Of a stretch of 64,000 nucleotides of DNA, positions 7,721-16,097 are shown piece by piece. The notes under the pieces are model-generated. The model was not told the origin of the DNA. It did not search any database and worked only from the letters and a program-made list of their open reading frames with translations. Position numbers and translations under genes: made by a program. Within the stretch, counting starts at the first letter, position 1, and each line of letters opens with the position of its first letter. The DNA lies in the NCBI RefSeq assembly GCF_025399895.1, contig NZ_JAODUA010000001.1, positions 310,001 to 374,000 of the forward strand. Direction: 5' to 3'. The stretch comes from Streptomyces sp. ASQP_92. Its GTDB lineage: Bacteria > Actinomycetota > Actinomycetes > Streptomycetales > Streptomycetaceae.

Positions 7721-9943
7721 ATGTCCAGTCTCACGGGTGCGGCGGTGGTGGAGGGGGTCCTCGAGCGGATCACGTACGCCAACGAGGAGAGCGGCTACAC
7801 CGTCGCCCGGGTCGACACCGGCCGGGGCGGCAACGACCTGCTCACCGTGGTCGGCTCGCTGCTCGGCGCGCAGCCCGGTGAGTCGCTGCGCATGGAGGGC
7901 CGCTGGGGCTCCCATCCCCAGTACGGCAAGCAGTTCACCGTCGAGAACTACACGACGGTCCTGCCCGCCACCATCCAGGGCATCCGCCGCTACCTCGGCT
8001 CCGGCCTGATCAAGGGCATCGGCCCGGTCTTCGCCGACCGGATCACCCGGCACTTCGGCGCCGACACCCTGGACATCATCGAGCAGGACCCGAAGCGCCT
8101 GATCGAGGTGCCGGGCCTGGGTCCCAAGCGGACCAAGAAGATCGCGGCCGCCTGGGAGGAGCAGAAGGCCATCAAGGAGGTCATGGTCTTCCTGCAAGGG
8201 GTCGGCGTTTCCACTTCGATCGCGGTGCGCATCTACAAGAAGTACGAGGACGCCTCGATCTCCGTGGTGAAGAACCAGCCCTACCGGCTGGCCGCCGACG
8301 TCTGGGGCATCGGCTTCCTCACCGCCGACAAGATCGCCCAGGCCGTCGGCATCCCGCACGACAGCCCGGAGCGCGTCAAGGCGGGCCTCCAGTACGCGCT
8401 GTCCCAGTCCACCGACCAGGGCCACTGCTTCCTGCCCGAGGAGCGGCTGATCGCGGATGCGGTCAAGCTCCTCCAGGTCGACACCGGGCTGGTCATCGAG
8501 TGTCTGGCCGAGCTCGTCGCCGAGGAGGGAGCGGTGCGCGAGAAGGTGCCGGGGCCGGACGGGGGCGAGCCCGTCACCGCCGTCTACCTCGTGCCGTTCC
8601 ACCGCGCCGAGCTGTCCCTGGCCGCCCAGATCGGCCGGCTGTTGCGGACCGGTGAGGACCGGATGCCGTCCTTCGCCGACGTCGACTGGGGCAAGGCGCT
8701 CGGCTGGCTCGCCGGGCGCACCGGGGCCGAGCTCGCGCCCGAGCAGCAGGAGGCGGTCAAGCTGGCCCTGACCAGCAAGGTCGCCGTGCTCACCGGCGGG
8801 CCGGGCTGCGGCAAGTCCTTCACGGTGCGCTCGGTGGTGGAGCTGGCCCGCGCCAAGAACGCCAAGGTGGTGCTCGCCGCGCCGACCGGCCGGGCCGCCA
8901 AGCGGCTGGCCGAGCTGACCGGCGCCGAGGCCTCCACCGTGCACCGCCTGCTCGAACTGAAACCGGGAGGCGACGCGGCGTACGACAAGGACCGTCCGCT
9001 GGAGGCGGACCTGGTCGTCGTCGACGAGGCGTCCATGCTCGACTTGCTGCTCGCCAACAAGCTCGTCAAGGCGGTGGCCCCCGGCGCCCATCTGCTGATG
9101 GTCGGCGATGTGGACCAGCTGCCCTCCGTCGGCGCCGGGGAGGTGCTGCGCGATCTGCTCGCCGAGGGCGGGCCCGTCCCCAGGGTGCGGCTGACGCGGA
9201 TCTTCCGGCAGGCCCAGGAGTCCGGGGTCGTCACCAACGCCCACCGCATCAACTCCGGCTCCCACCCGATCACTTCGGGCCTGGACGACTTCTTCCTGTT
9301 CGTCGAGGAGGAGACGGAGGACGCGGGCCGCACCACGGTGGACGTGGCCGCCCGGCGCATCCCCGCGAAGTTCGGCCTCGACCCGCGCCGCGACATCCAG
9401 GTGCTCGCGCCCATGCACCGGGGCCCGGCCGGCGCCGGCAACCTCAACGGCCTGCTCCAGCAGGCCATCACGCCGGCCCGGCCCGACCTGCCGGAGAAGA
9501 GGTTCGGCGGAAGGGTGTTCCGCGTCGGCGACAAGGTCACCCAGATTCGCAACAATTACGAGAAGGGCGCGAACGGCGTCTTCAACGGCACCGTCGGCGT
9601 GGTCACCGCGCTCGACCTCGACGAGCAGAGCCTGACGGTCCGCACCGACGAGGACGAGGAGGTGTCGTACGACTTCGACGAGCTGGACGAGCTGGCCCAC
9701 GCCTACGCCGTGACGATCCACCGCTCCCAGGGCAGCGAGTACCCGGCCGTCGTCATCCCGGTCACCACGGGTGCCTGGATGATGCTCCAGCGCAATCTGC
9801 TCTACACGGCGGTGACCCGCGCCAAGAAGCTCGTCGTCCTGGTCGGGTCCCGCAAGGCGATCGGACAGGCGGTGCGTACCGTTTCCGCGGGCAGACGCTT
9901 CACCGCACTCGCTCATCGGCTGGCATGCGGGCATTTGGTGTGA
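7721..9943 (+). CDS. recD2: RecD2-like ATP-dependent DNA helicase
   Basis: 740 aa, the usual length of RecD2 (RecD/TraA family SF1B helicases, 5'-3'). An N-terminal OB-like region (residues 8-75) is followed by helix-hairpin-helix repeats (GSGLIKGIGPVFADRI, IEVPGLGPKRTKKIA). Walker A is GGPGCGKS near residue 357; Walker B is VVDEASMLD near 430; RLTRIFRQAQESG and YAVTIHRSQGSEYPAVV near 663 are motifs IV-VI. RecD2 acts in DNA repair outside a RecBCD complex; no recB or recC is adjacent. The ATG at 7721 is preceded by GGGGC; the gene is monocistronic, and a CCCCGG/CCGGGG hairpin follows the stop. Confidence 0.92.
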   Translation: MSSLTGAAVVEGVLERITYANEESGYTVARVDTGRGGNDLLTVVGSLLGAQPGESLRMEGRWGSHPQYGKQFTVENYTTVLPATIQGIRRYLGSGLIKGIGPVFADRITRHFGADTLDIIEQDPKRLIEVPGLGPKRTKKIAAAWEEQKAIKEVMVFLQGVGVSTSIAVRIYKKYEDASISVVKNQPYRLAADVWGIGFLTADKIAQAVGIPHDSPERVKAGLQYALSQSTDQGHCFLPEERLIADAVKLLQVDTGLVIECLAELVAEEGAVREKVPGPDGGEPVTAVYLVPFHRAELSLAAQIGRLLRTGEDRMPSFADVDWGKALGWLAGRTGAELAPEQQEAVKLALTSKVAVLTGGPGCGKSFTVRSVVELARAKNAKVVLAAPTGRAAKRLAELTGAEASTVHRLLELKPGGDAAYDKDRPLEADLVVVDEASMLDLLLANKLVKAVAPGAHLLMVGDVDQLPSVGAGEVLRDLLAEGGPVPRVRLTRIFRQAQESGVVTNAHRINSGSHPITSGLDDFFLFVEEETEDAGRTTVDVAARRIPAKFGLDPRRDIQVLAPMHRGPAGAGNLNGLLQQAITPARPDLPEKRFGGRVFRVGDKVTQIRNNYEKGANGVFNGTVGVVTALDLDEQSLTVRTDEDEEVSYDFDELDELAHAYAVTIHRSQGSEYPAVVIPVTTGAWMMLQRNLLYTAVTRAKKLVVLVGSRKAIGQAVRTVSAGRRFTALAHRLACGHLV

Positions 9944-9950
9944 ATCATCA

Positions 9951-9972
9951 CCCCGGACTTTCCTAACCGGGG
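9951..9972. terminator. Hairpin after recD2
   Basis: CCCCGG and CCGGGG arms with a 10-nt loop start 8 bp after the recD2 stop. There is no clear U-tract, as is common for actinobacterial terminators. Confidence 0.5.
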
Positions 9973-9994
9973 CGAACGGGGCAGGATGAGCAGG

Positions 9995-10047
9995 TTGACG
10001 GCACTGAGTGCCGTGAATAAGCCCAATGGGCGACCCCGAGTGCACTC
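9995..10047 (+). promoter_or_regulatory. Possible citrate synthase promoter and dyads
   Basis: TTGACG at 9995-10000 is followed after 17 bp by TAAGCC. GGCACTGAGTGCC (10000-10012) overlaps the spacer and GAGTGCACTC (10038-10047) is a perfect 10-bp palindrome downstream. The -35 match is fair and the -10 weak; the dyads share a GTGC/GCAC core and could bind one regulator. Confidence 0.4.
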
Positions 10048-10122
10048 TGCTGAGCCAAATGGGGGATGGTAGAGACAGTCAGGGCACCTCGAAGAAGAGG
10101 CACTACGTCGGTGAGGGATGAC

Positions 10123-11421
10123 GTGAGCGAGAACGCGAACAACGCTGTAGTACTGCGGTTCGGCGATGGCGAGTACACCTACCCGGTGATCGACAGCACC
10201 GTCGGCGACAAGGGCTTCGACATCGGGAAGCTCCGAGCCCAGACCGGACTGGTCACCCTCGACAGCGGATACGGCAACACCGCCGCCTATAAATCCGCCA
10301 TTACCTACCTGGACGGCGAGCAGGGCATCCTGCGGTACCGCGGGTACCCGATCGAGCAGCTCGCGGAGCGCTCGACCTTCGTCGAGGTCGCCTACCTGCT
10401 GATCAACGGCGAGCTGCCGACCGTCGACCAGCTCGCCAGCTTCAAGGACGAGATCACCGGGCACACGCTGCTCCACGAGGACGTGAAGCGGTTCTTCGAC
10501 GGCTTCCCGCGCGACGCCCACCCGATGGCGATGCTGTCCTCGGTGGTCTCCGCGCTGTCCACGTTCTACCAGGACAGCCACAACCCGTTCGACGAGAAGC
10601 AGCGCCACCTCTCCACGATCCGGCTGCTCGCCAAGCTGCCGACGATCGCGGCGTACGCGTACAAGAAGTCGATCGGCCACCCCTTCGTCTACCCGCGCAA
10701 CGACCTCGGCTACGTCGAGAACTTCCTGCGCATGACGTTCTCGGTGCCGGCCCAGGAGTACGAGCTGGACCCGGTCGTCGTCTCGGCCCTGGACAAGCTG
10801 CTCATCCTGCACGCGGACCACGAGCAGAACTGTTCGACCTCCACCGTGCGTCTGGTCGGCTCCTCGCAGGCCAACATGTTCGCGTCGATCTCGGCCGGCA
10901 TCTCGGCCCTGTGGGGCCCCCTGCACGGCGGCGCCAACCAGTCCGTCCTGGAGATGCTGGAAGGCATCCAGGCCAACGGCGGCGACGTGGACTCCTTCAT
11001 CCGCAAGGTGAAGAACAAGGAGGACGGCGTCCGCCTGATGGGCTTCGGCCACCGGGTGTACAAGTCCTTCGACCCGCGCGCCAAGATCATCAAGGCTGCC
11101 GCGCACGATGTCCTCTCGGCCCTCGGCAAGTCCGACGAGCTGCTCGACATCGCGCTGAAGCTCGAAGAGCACGCGCTGAGCGACGACTACTTCGTCTCGC
11201 GCAACCTGTACCCGAACGTGGACTTCTACACGGGTCTGATCTACCGCGCGATGGGCTTCCCGACCGAGATGTTCACGGTCCTGTTCGCCCTCGGCCGCCT
11301 CCCGGGCTGGATCGCCCAGTGGCACGAGATGATCAAGGAGCCCGGCTCCCGCATCGGCCGCCCGCGCCAGATCTACACGGGCGAGGTTCTGCGGGACTTC
11401 GTTCCGGTCGAGGGTCGCTGA
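10123..11421 (+). CDS. gltA: Citrate synthase (hexameric, type II-like)
   Basis: 432 aa. It condenses acetyl-CoA and oxaloacetate to citrate in the TCA cycle. The active-site histidines are in PLHGGANQ (near residue 267) and GFGHRVYK (near 308), and the aspartate in NVDFYTG (near 367). The N-terminal VVLRFGDGEYTYPVIDSTVG is typical of actinobacterial citrate synthases. I prefer the GTG at 10123 because orthologues begin with SEN/SDN-type residues; GTG 10111 and an upstream ATG at 10066 are alternatives. It is monocistronic and closes with a strong terminator. In S. coelicolor the orthologue, from memory, is citA. Confidence 0.95.
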   Translation: MSENANNAVVLRFGDGEYTYPVIDSTVGDKGFDIGKLRAQTGLVTLDSGYGNTAAYKSAITYLDGEQGILRYRGYPIEQLAERSTFVEVAYLLINGELPTVDQLASFKDEITGHTLLHEDVKRFFDGFPRDAHPMAMLSSVVSALSTFYQDSHNPFDEKQRHLSTIRLLAKLPTIAAYAYKKSIGHPFVYPRNDLGYVENFLRMTFSVPAQEYELDPVVVSALDKLLILHADHEQNCSTSTVRLVGSSQANMFASISAGISALWGPLHGGANQSVLEMLEGIQANGGDVDSFIRKVKNKEDGVRLMGFGHRVYKSFDPRAKIIKAAAHDVLSALGKSDELLDIALKLEEHALSDDYFVSRNLYPNVDFYTGLIYRAMGFPTEMFTVLFALGRLPGWIAQWHEMIKEPGSRIGRPRQIYTGEVLRDFVPVEGR

Positions 11422-11478
11422 CCCGTCGGCCTTGCCCGAACTTCCGGTAACGCGCCGGGAGTTCGGCTCCAGAAAGTC

Positions 11479-11530
11479 GGAAAGCGCCCCGCTGCCGATC
11501 CCCCCACGGGTCGGCAGTCGGGGCGCTTCC
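11479..11530 (+). terminator. Strong hairpin terminator of citrate synthase
   Basis: GGAAAGCGCCCC plus TGCCGA on the left pair with TCGGCA plus GGGGCGCTTCC on the right, around a C-rich loop. A weaker hairpin (CCGAACTTCC / GGGAGTTCGG, 11436-11466) sits between it and the stop codon. Confidence 0.8.
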
Positions 11531-11966
11531 CTGTTTCCCGGTGCGGATTCCCCCCACGGGATCCGAGCCGGGGGTCTAGGCGGTCTGCCGGGGTACGTAC
11601 CTGTCGGGTGGGCCGCTCAAAGCTCCCGACGTACGTGCCCCGGCCAACGCGTTGCCTGGAACGTCCCCCAAGACATTCCATGGACGTCCCCCAAGACATC
11701 CGCGGCATCGCCCACTTAGACTCCCGACCCCTCCCGATGGTTACCTCAAAACCTCTGTGATCTAGATCTCTTTGTGGAGGTCGGGTGAAGGAACGCAACC
11801 ATAGGCAGTTGGGTACCACGAACTCGGAGCCCAGCGCCATAGCCCCACCCGCGATCATCGGATTCGGCGGGCCGGCGCGGTCGGTGGCGCCCCGCCCGTG
11901 ATGGGGTCGTATGCCCGAAAAGGCCGCCCCTGGGGGCGGCCGGACGGGAGGGGGAGGGGTTCGGGG
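11531..11966. other. Gene-free stretch between convergent gltA and copper chaperone gene
   Basis: No ORF here has convincing codon bias. It holds a 16-bp direct repeat ACGTCCCCCAAGACAT (11661-11676 and 11684-11699) and the palindrome GATCTAGATC (11759-11768) in a relatively AT-rich patch. I have a vague memory of a small RNA assigned to the region after citA in S. coelicolor; nothing here proves one. Confidence 0.4.
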
Positions 11967-12278
11967 TCAGGCGAGGCCGACCAGTTCGTAGCCCGCCTCG
12001 TCGACGGCGGCGCGGACGGCCTCCTCGTCGAGCGGGGCCGCCGAGATCACGGTGACCTCGCCGGTGGCGGCGACGGCCTTCACCGAAGCGACACCCTCGA
12101 TCTCGGAGATCTCACCGGACACGGCGCCTTCGCAGTGGCCGCAGGTCATGCCGGCGACCTTGTAGACGGTGGTGACGGCGCCCACCTGGACGTCGGACGC
12201 CTCACCGCTGTGGCAGGCACCGGCGGGCGAGCAGCAGGAACCGGTCGCGGCGACGGGGGTCTCGGTCTCGGCGGTCAT
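11967..12278 (-). CDS. CopZ-like heavy-metal-associated (HMA) copper chaperone
   Basis: 103 aa. The HMA domain occupies roughly residues 40-103, with the metal motif MTCGHC and the usual beta-alpha-beta pattern (SGEISEIEGVASVKAVAATG, DEAGYELVGLA). The N-terminal 40 residues add GSCCSPAGACHSG, an extra Cys/His-rich segment that could bind further Cu(I). Such proteins bind cytosolic Cu(I) and pass it to a copper P-type ATPase or to CsoR. The ATG at 12278 has GAGGAG 6 nt upstream; the upstream codon at 12311 lacks this. A perfect CsoR-type operator lies 87 bp upstream, so copper induction is likely. No ATPase gene is adjacent. Confidence 0.88.
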   Translation of the reverse strand: MTAETETPVAATGSCCSPAGACHSGEASDVQVGAVTTVYKVAGMTCGHCEGAVSGEISEIEGVASVKAVAATGEVTVISAAPLDEEAVRAAVDEAGYELVGLA

Positions 12279-12364
12279 GGCGTTCTCCTCTTCACGGGCG
12301 TACGGATCCATGGTGCATCAGGGGGCCACGGTGCGGCCGCGCCACCCTCACGCAGAGCAAGACT

Positions 12365-12381
12365 ATACCCCCAGGGGGTAT
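12365..12381. promoter_or_regulatory. CsoR-type copper operator
   Basis: ATACCCCCAGGGGGTAT is a perfect 8+1+8 palindrome matching the known actinobacterial CsoR site (TACCCC...GGGGTA). It lies directly upstream of the copper chaperone gene. No csoR is in the window, so the repressor would act from elsewhere. Confidence 0.88.
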
Positions 12382-12489
12382 GAGGCGAGCTTTGGCGGGC
12401 GTGCGGAGTGGCGCGGAGGCGGGTGGCGGCGCCGGGTGACGCGGGTGCGCGCGGTGATAACGACCAAGTGCCCGTCCCGGTGCGCCCGT

Positions 12490-12690
12490 TCAATCGGCGC
12501 GGCGGCCACGGTTGCCGGGGCGCCGGGCGACCCAGGTGCGGATGGTGTCCGCGAACCAATAGGGCTTGCCGTTCTCCACGAGGTCCGGCGCCGGAAGAAG
12601 TCCGTGTTTGCGGTACGAGCGCACGGTGTCCGGCTGCACCCGGATGTGCGCGGCGATCTCTTTGTAGGACCAGAGCCTTCGGTCGGTCAT
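12490..12690 (-). CDS. Small MerR/excisionase-like helix-turn-helix protein
   Basis: 66 aa. WSYKEIAAHIRVQPDTVRSY is a winged helix-turn-helix, followed by RKHGLLPAPD and PYWFADTIRTWVARRPG, the layout of MerR-like or Xis-like DNA-binding domains without any effector domain. The ATG at 12690 has GGAGGTG 7 nt upstream. It is a DNA-binding protein of unknown target. No integrase or plasmid gene is nearby, so a phage excisionase role is unlikely; this type of orphan is common in Streptomyces. Confidence 0.75.
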   Translation of the reverse strand: MTDRRLWSYKEIAAHIRVQPDTVRSYRKHGLLPAPDLVENGKPYWFADTIRTWVARRPGNRGRRAD

Positions 12691-12932
12691 GCAAGGCACC
12701 TCCCTGCGTGCGCCGCAGCGGCGGCCGGAAGACCGTCGGGGGAGCTGCGCCGCGTTCGCTTGGCGATCACTCAGCCTGTGCCCGTTGAACGACGGAGAGT
12801 GAGGCCAGGGGGGCTCCTGTAGACCGCCTGTGACGCAAGACCCGCGTAACCGAGACATGTGTGACGGGAGCCGGATCCTTGTAACGGATGTGACGTAGAG
12901 GGCGGTTGGGGCGAATGGGTGAACGGGGGCCG

Positions 12933-13940
12933 CTATGTGTACAGCGGCGGGCGCTCCGGCAGCTCCACGGCGACCCGCTCGCCGGACTCCTGGGCGCGCA
13001 CCCCGGCCTCGCAGACCAGCGCCGCCGCGTATCCGTCCCAGGTGCTCGCCCCCGCGACACGGCCGCTCCGGATCCCGCCCACCCACGCCCGCACCTCGCG
13101 GTCGTACGCCTCGGCGAACCGGACCGTGAAGTCCTGCGGGACGGCGCGCCCCTCGCGCCCCGCGCTCCGGGTGACGGGCCCGGCGCCCCCGCCGATCGAG
13201 GCGGTGCCGCGCTCGCAGACCGCCTCGCAGTGCACCTCGTACCCGAAGCCGCAGTTCACGAAGATCTCGACGTCGACCACGACGCCGCCCGACGTCTCGA
13301 AGAGGACCAGCTGGGGGTCGCCGAGGCCCTGGGGCGCGTCCGAGGAGGGGCGCGGGCGCAGCACCTGGACGGCGGTGATCTCCTGGCCGAGCAGCCAGCG
13401 GGTGGCGTCCGCCTCGTGCACCACGGAATCGCGGATCAGCATCTCGGTGGTGAAGAACGACGGGGACCGCGCGTTGCGGTGACGGCAGTGCAGCATCAGG
13501 GTGCGCCCCAAATCGCCCTGTCCAAGGGTGCGGTGGAGGTCGAGGTACTCGCTGTCGTAGCGGCGCATGAAGCCCACCGTGACCAGGCGGCGGCCGAGCC
13601 GCTGTTCGGCCTCCATGACGCGCAGGGTGCCGGCCGGGTCGGGGGTGAGCGGCTTCTCGCACAGGACCGGCAGGCCGCGCGCGAAGGCCTCCAGGAGGGC
13701 CGCCTCGTGGGCCGGGCCCGATGAGGCGATGAGGACCGCGGCCACGCCGGGCGCGTCCATCGCGGCCGCCGGATCCGTGTGCACGGAGCAGCCCTCGATG
13801 CCCGCGGCCGCTTCGTGCGCGCGGTCCGCGTCCAGGTCGGCGACGGCGGCGACGCGCGCGCCGCCGATGACGGAGTCGATGCGGCGCACATGGTCCGCGC
13901 CCATCCGGCCGGTGCCGATCACGGCGATGCCCAGGCTCAT
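12933..13940 (-). CDS. iolG: Gfo/Idh/MocA oxidoreductase, probable inositol 2-dehydrogenase
   Basis: 335 aa, the usual IolG length. The N-terminal Rossmann motif is [23 protein letters not shown] carries the EKP motif; [19 protein letters not shown] holds the catalytic Asp-x-x-x-His pair of inositol dehydrogenases. IolG oxidises myo-inositol to 2-keto-myo-inositol (scyllo-inosose) with NAD+. The ATG at 13940 lies 1 nt after the stop of the isomerase-like gene, so both are one operon. The assignment as IolG is from the surrounding iolC, iolB, iolD and mmsA; family members acting on other polyols look alike. Confidence 0.75.
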   Translation of the reverse strand: MSLGIAVIGTGRMGADHVRRIDSVIGGARVAAVADLDADRAHEAAAGIEGCSVHTDPAAAMDAPGVAAVLIASSGPAHEAALLEAFARGLPVLCEKPLTPDPAGTLRVMEAEQRLGRRLVTVGFMRRYDSEYLDLHRTLGQGDLGRTLMLHCRHRNARSPSFFTTEMLIRDSVVHEADATRWLLGQEITAVQVLRPRPSSDAPQGLGDPQLVLFETSGGVVVDVEIFVNCGFGYEVHCEAVCERGTASIGGGAGPVTRSAGREGRAVPQDFTVRFAEAYDREVRAWVGGIRSGRVAGASTWDGYAAALVCEAGVRAQESGERVAVELPERPPLYT

Positions 13941-13941
13941 C

Positions 13942-14844
13942 TCAGGCCCCGCAGGACCGCAGGAAGGCGCGGGTGCGCTCGGCGATGGGCAGCGGCTTGT
14001 CCGGATCGCATGGGTACATGTCCTGCTCGACGATCGCGAAGAGGTCGACGTCCAGGGCCTGGGCCGCGGCGAGGACCGGTTCGAGCGCGGGCACACCGTG
14101 GGGCGGCTCACACATCACGCCCTGGGCGACGGCCGGCCCGAACGGTGTCCCGGCGGACCGCACCTGGGCCAGCACCTCCGGATCCACCTGCTTGAGGTGG
14201 AGGTAGCCGATCCGCTCCCCGTACGTCTCGATCAGCTTGACGCTGTCGCCGCCGCAGTAGGCGTAGTGCCCGGTGTCCAGGCACAGCGAGACCAGGTCGG
14301 AGTCGGTGGCGTGCAGGAAGCGGGCCACGTTCTCCTCGCTGTCGATATGGGTGTCCGCGTGCGGGTGCACGACCACGCGCAGGCCGTAGCGGTCGCGCAC
14401 CTCGCGGGCCAGGCGCTCGGTCTGACCGGCGAGATCGCGCCACTGCGCGGCGGTCAGGGTGCTGTCTTCCAGGACCGCGCCGGTCTTGTCGTCGCGCCAG
14501 AAGGACGGGATGACCACGAGGTGACGGGCGCCGACGGCCCGGGCGAGCGCGGCCACGTCCGAGACGTGCGCCCAGGTCTTCTCCCACACCGCCGGGCCGT
14601 GGTGCAGGCCGGTGAAGACGGTCCCGGCCGAGACCGCCAGGTCCCGTGCGGCGGTCTCCTCGGTGAGGCGCGCCGGATCGGTGGGGAGATAGCCGTACGG
14701 TCCGAGTTCGATCCACCGGTAGCCCGCGCCCGCGACCTCGTCGAGGAAGCGCTGCCAGGGGACTTGGCGAGGGTCGTCGGGGAACCAGACGCCCCAGGAG
14801 TCGGGAGCCGAACCGATCCGGATGCGGGTCTTCGCCGTCGTCAT
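13942..14844 (-). CDS. IolE/IolI-like sugar phosphate isomerase family protein
   Basis: 300 aa TIM barrel of the xylose-isomerase-like superfamily. Probable metal ligands are in [38 protein letters not shown] and [11 protein letters not shown]. The opening [18 protein letters not shown] resembles IolE (inosose dehydratase). The iol pathway needs a dehydratase between IolG and IolD, and this is the only candidate in the locus, so IolE function is favoured; an IolI-type isomerase is the alternative. The ATG at 14844 is preceded by GGAAGG 8 nt upstream. It is the first gene of the minus-strand pair, divergent from iolC across 131 bp. Confidence 0.75.
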   Translation of the reverse strand: MTTAKTRIRIGSAPDSWGVWFPDDPRQVPWQRFLDEVAGAGYRWIELGPYGYLPTDPARLTEETAARDLAVSAGTVFTGLHHGPAVWEKTWAHVSDVAALARAVGARHLVVIPSFWRDDKTGAVLEDSTLTAAQWRDLAGQTERLAREVRDRYGLRVVVHPHADTHIDSEENVARFLHATDSDLVSLCLDTGHYAYCGGDSVKLIETYGERIGYLHLKQVDPEVLAQVRSAGTPFGPAVAQGVMCEPPHGVPALEPVLAAAQALDVDLFAIVEQDMYPCDPDKPLPIAERTRAFLRSCGA

Positions 14845-14907
14845 GGCACCAGCCTTCCGGGGGCCCGTCAGGAGTGTCAAGGCCACGTCCGAATGTAAGG
14901 ACAAAGA

Positions 14908-14936
14908 TTGACAGGGGTGGGAGCGGAGGGCTAGAC
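14908..14936 (+). promoter_or_regulatory. Probable vegetative promoter of the iolC operon
   Basis: TTGACA (14908-14913), a 17-bp spacer and CTAGAC (14931-14936) make a near-consensus housekeeping (HrdB-type) promoter, about 40 bp before the iolC start. No iolR-type regulator gene is in the locus. Confidence 0.65.
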
Positions 14937-14975
14937 CTGGGGGAACCGGCGACGCGGCGACCCGAGGGGGCGTGC

Positions 14976-16097
14976 ATGGACGAGGCTCCGTACGGAAGCG
15001 GGCGTGGCAGTGGGGGGCTCGGCCCGGAGCCCGAGGGCGACGCCCCCCACGACGTGATCACGATGGGGCGGATCGGGGTCGACCTCTACCCCTTGCAGAC
15101 CGGGGTGTCGCTGGCCGAGGTCACCTCGTTCGGGAAGTTCCTCGGCGGCTCACCCTCCAACGTGGCGGTCGCCGCGGCGCGGCTCGGGCGGCGCGTCGCC
15201 GTCATCACGCGTACGGGGCGGGATCCCTTCGGGGCGTATCTCCGGGCGGAGCTGGGCGAGTTCGGGGTGGACGCGCGCTGGGTGACCCCGGTGGACGGAC
15301 TGCCCACGCCGATCACGTTCTGCGAGATCTTTCCGCCGGACCACTTCCCGCTGTACTTCTACCGGCTGCCCAAGGCGCCCGATCTGGAGCTGTGCGAAGG
15401 GGAGTTGGACCTGGCGGCGGTGCGGGCGGCCGGGATCTTCTGGGTGACGGGGACGGGGTTGTGTGCGGAGCCCAGCCGGGGGGCGACGCTGGCCGCGCTT
15501 CGGGCGCGGGGGAGCGGGCCGGGTGCGGGCCGCCCGGCGGGGGCGCCGGTCCCGGACCTCCGCTCCTCGAACTCCCCCGGGGGCCACGTCCAGGGGGAAC
15601 CCTCGGGGGCCGGGAGCGCGCCCCGCCGCGCTACCGTCTTCGATCTCGACTGGCGGCCCATGTTCTGGGACGACCCGCACGACGCCCGCGTCCACTACCG
15701 GGCCGCGCTCGCCCACGCCACCGTCGCCGTCGGGAACGTCGACGAGTGCGAGATCGCCACCGGGGAGCGCGAACCCCGGGCCGCCGCCGAGGCGCTGCTG
15801 GCCGCCGGGGTCGAGCTCGCCGTCGTCAAACAGGGGCCCAAGGGCGTGCTGGCCGTGCATCGGGACGGGACGGTCGCCGAGGTGGCGCCGGTGCCGGTCG
15901 ACGTGGTCAACGGGCTCGGCGCGGGGGACGCGTTCGGCGGCGCGCTCTGCCATGGGCTGCTCGCCGGGTGGGAGGTGGAACGCGTCATGCGGTACGCCAA
16001 CGCCGCCGGGGCCATCGTCACCTCCCGGCTCGCCTGCTCCTCCGCGATGCCCTACCCGGCCGAGGTCGAGCGCGTCCTGCACGGCGGGCGGGCATGA
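14976..16097 (+). CDS. iolC: 5-dehydro-2-deoxygluconokinase (PfkB family)
   Basis: 373 aa PfkB/ribokinase-family kinase that phosphorylates 2-deoxy-5-keto-gluconate in inositol breakdown. Substrate-site motifs are VITMGRIGVDLYPLQTG near residue 28 and FGKFLGGSPSNVAVAAARLG near 50; the catalytic base is in VNGLGAGDAFGGALCHG near residue 312. VFDLDWRPMFW is typical of IolC. Between residues about 180 and 220 there is an unusual Gly/Pro/Ser-rich insert encoded by a REP-like palindrome (15563-15604), which other IolC proteins should lack. It keeps the frame, so the enzyme may still work. The ATG at 14976 has GAGGGGG upstream; its stop overlaps the next start by ATGA. Confidence 0.88.
   Translation: MDEAPYGSGRGSGGLGPEPEGDAPHDVITMGRIGVDLYPLQTGVSLAEVTSFGKFLGGSPSNVAVAAARLGRRVAVITRTGRDPFGAYLRAELGEFGVDARWVTPVDGLPTPITFCEIFPPDHFPLYFYRLPKAPDLELCEGELDLAAVRAAGIFWVTGTGLCAEPSRGATLAALRARGSGPGAGRPAGAPVPDLRSSNSPGGHVQGEPSGAGSAPRRATVFDLDWRPMFWDDPHDARVHYRAALAHATVAVGNVDECEIATGEREPRAAAEALLAAGVELAVVKQGPKGVLAVHRDGTVAEVAPVPVDVVNGLGAGDAFGGALCHGLLAGWEVERVMRYANAAGAIVTSRLACSSAMPYPAEVERVLHGGRA
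15563..15604. repeat. REP-like palindromic element inside iolC
   Basis: Read on the minus strand it gives GAGGGTTCCCCCTGG, a short middle, then GGGGGAGTTCGAGGAG. The same layout occurs at 25753-25791, where it splits a composite repeat, and in shorter form at 62144-62170. It sits in frame within iolC. Confidence 0.7.

Noticed and set aside
7607..10045. An 812-residue minus-strand open frame
   Set aside because: Antisense to the RecD2-like helicase, whose motifs are complete.
11373..11858. A 161-residue minus-strand frame after citrate synthase
   Set aside because: No codon bias, no RBS, and it runs over the citrate synthase terminator.
12490..12690. Phage excisionase marking an integrated element
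   Set aside because: No integrase, tRNA, att repeat or phage genes are nearby.
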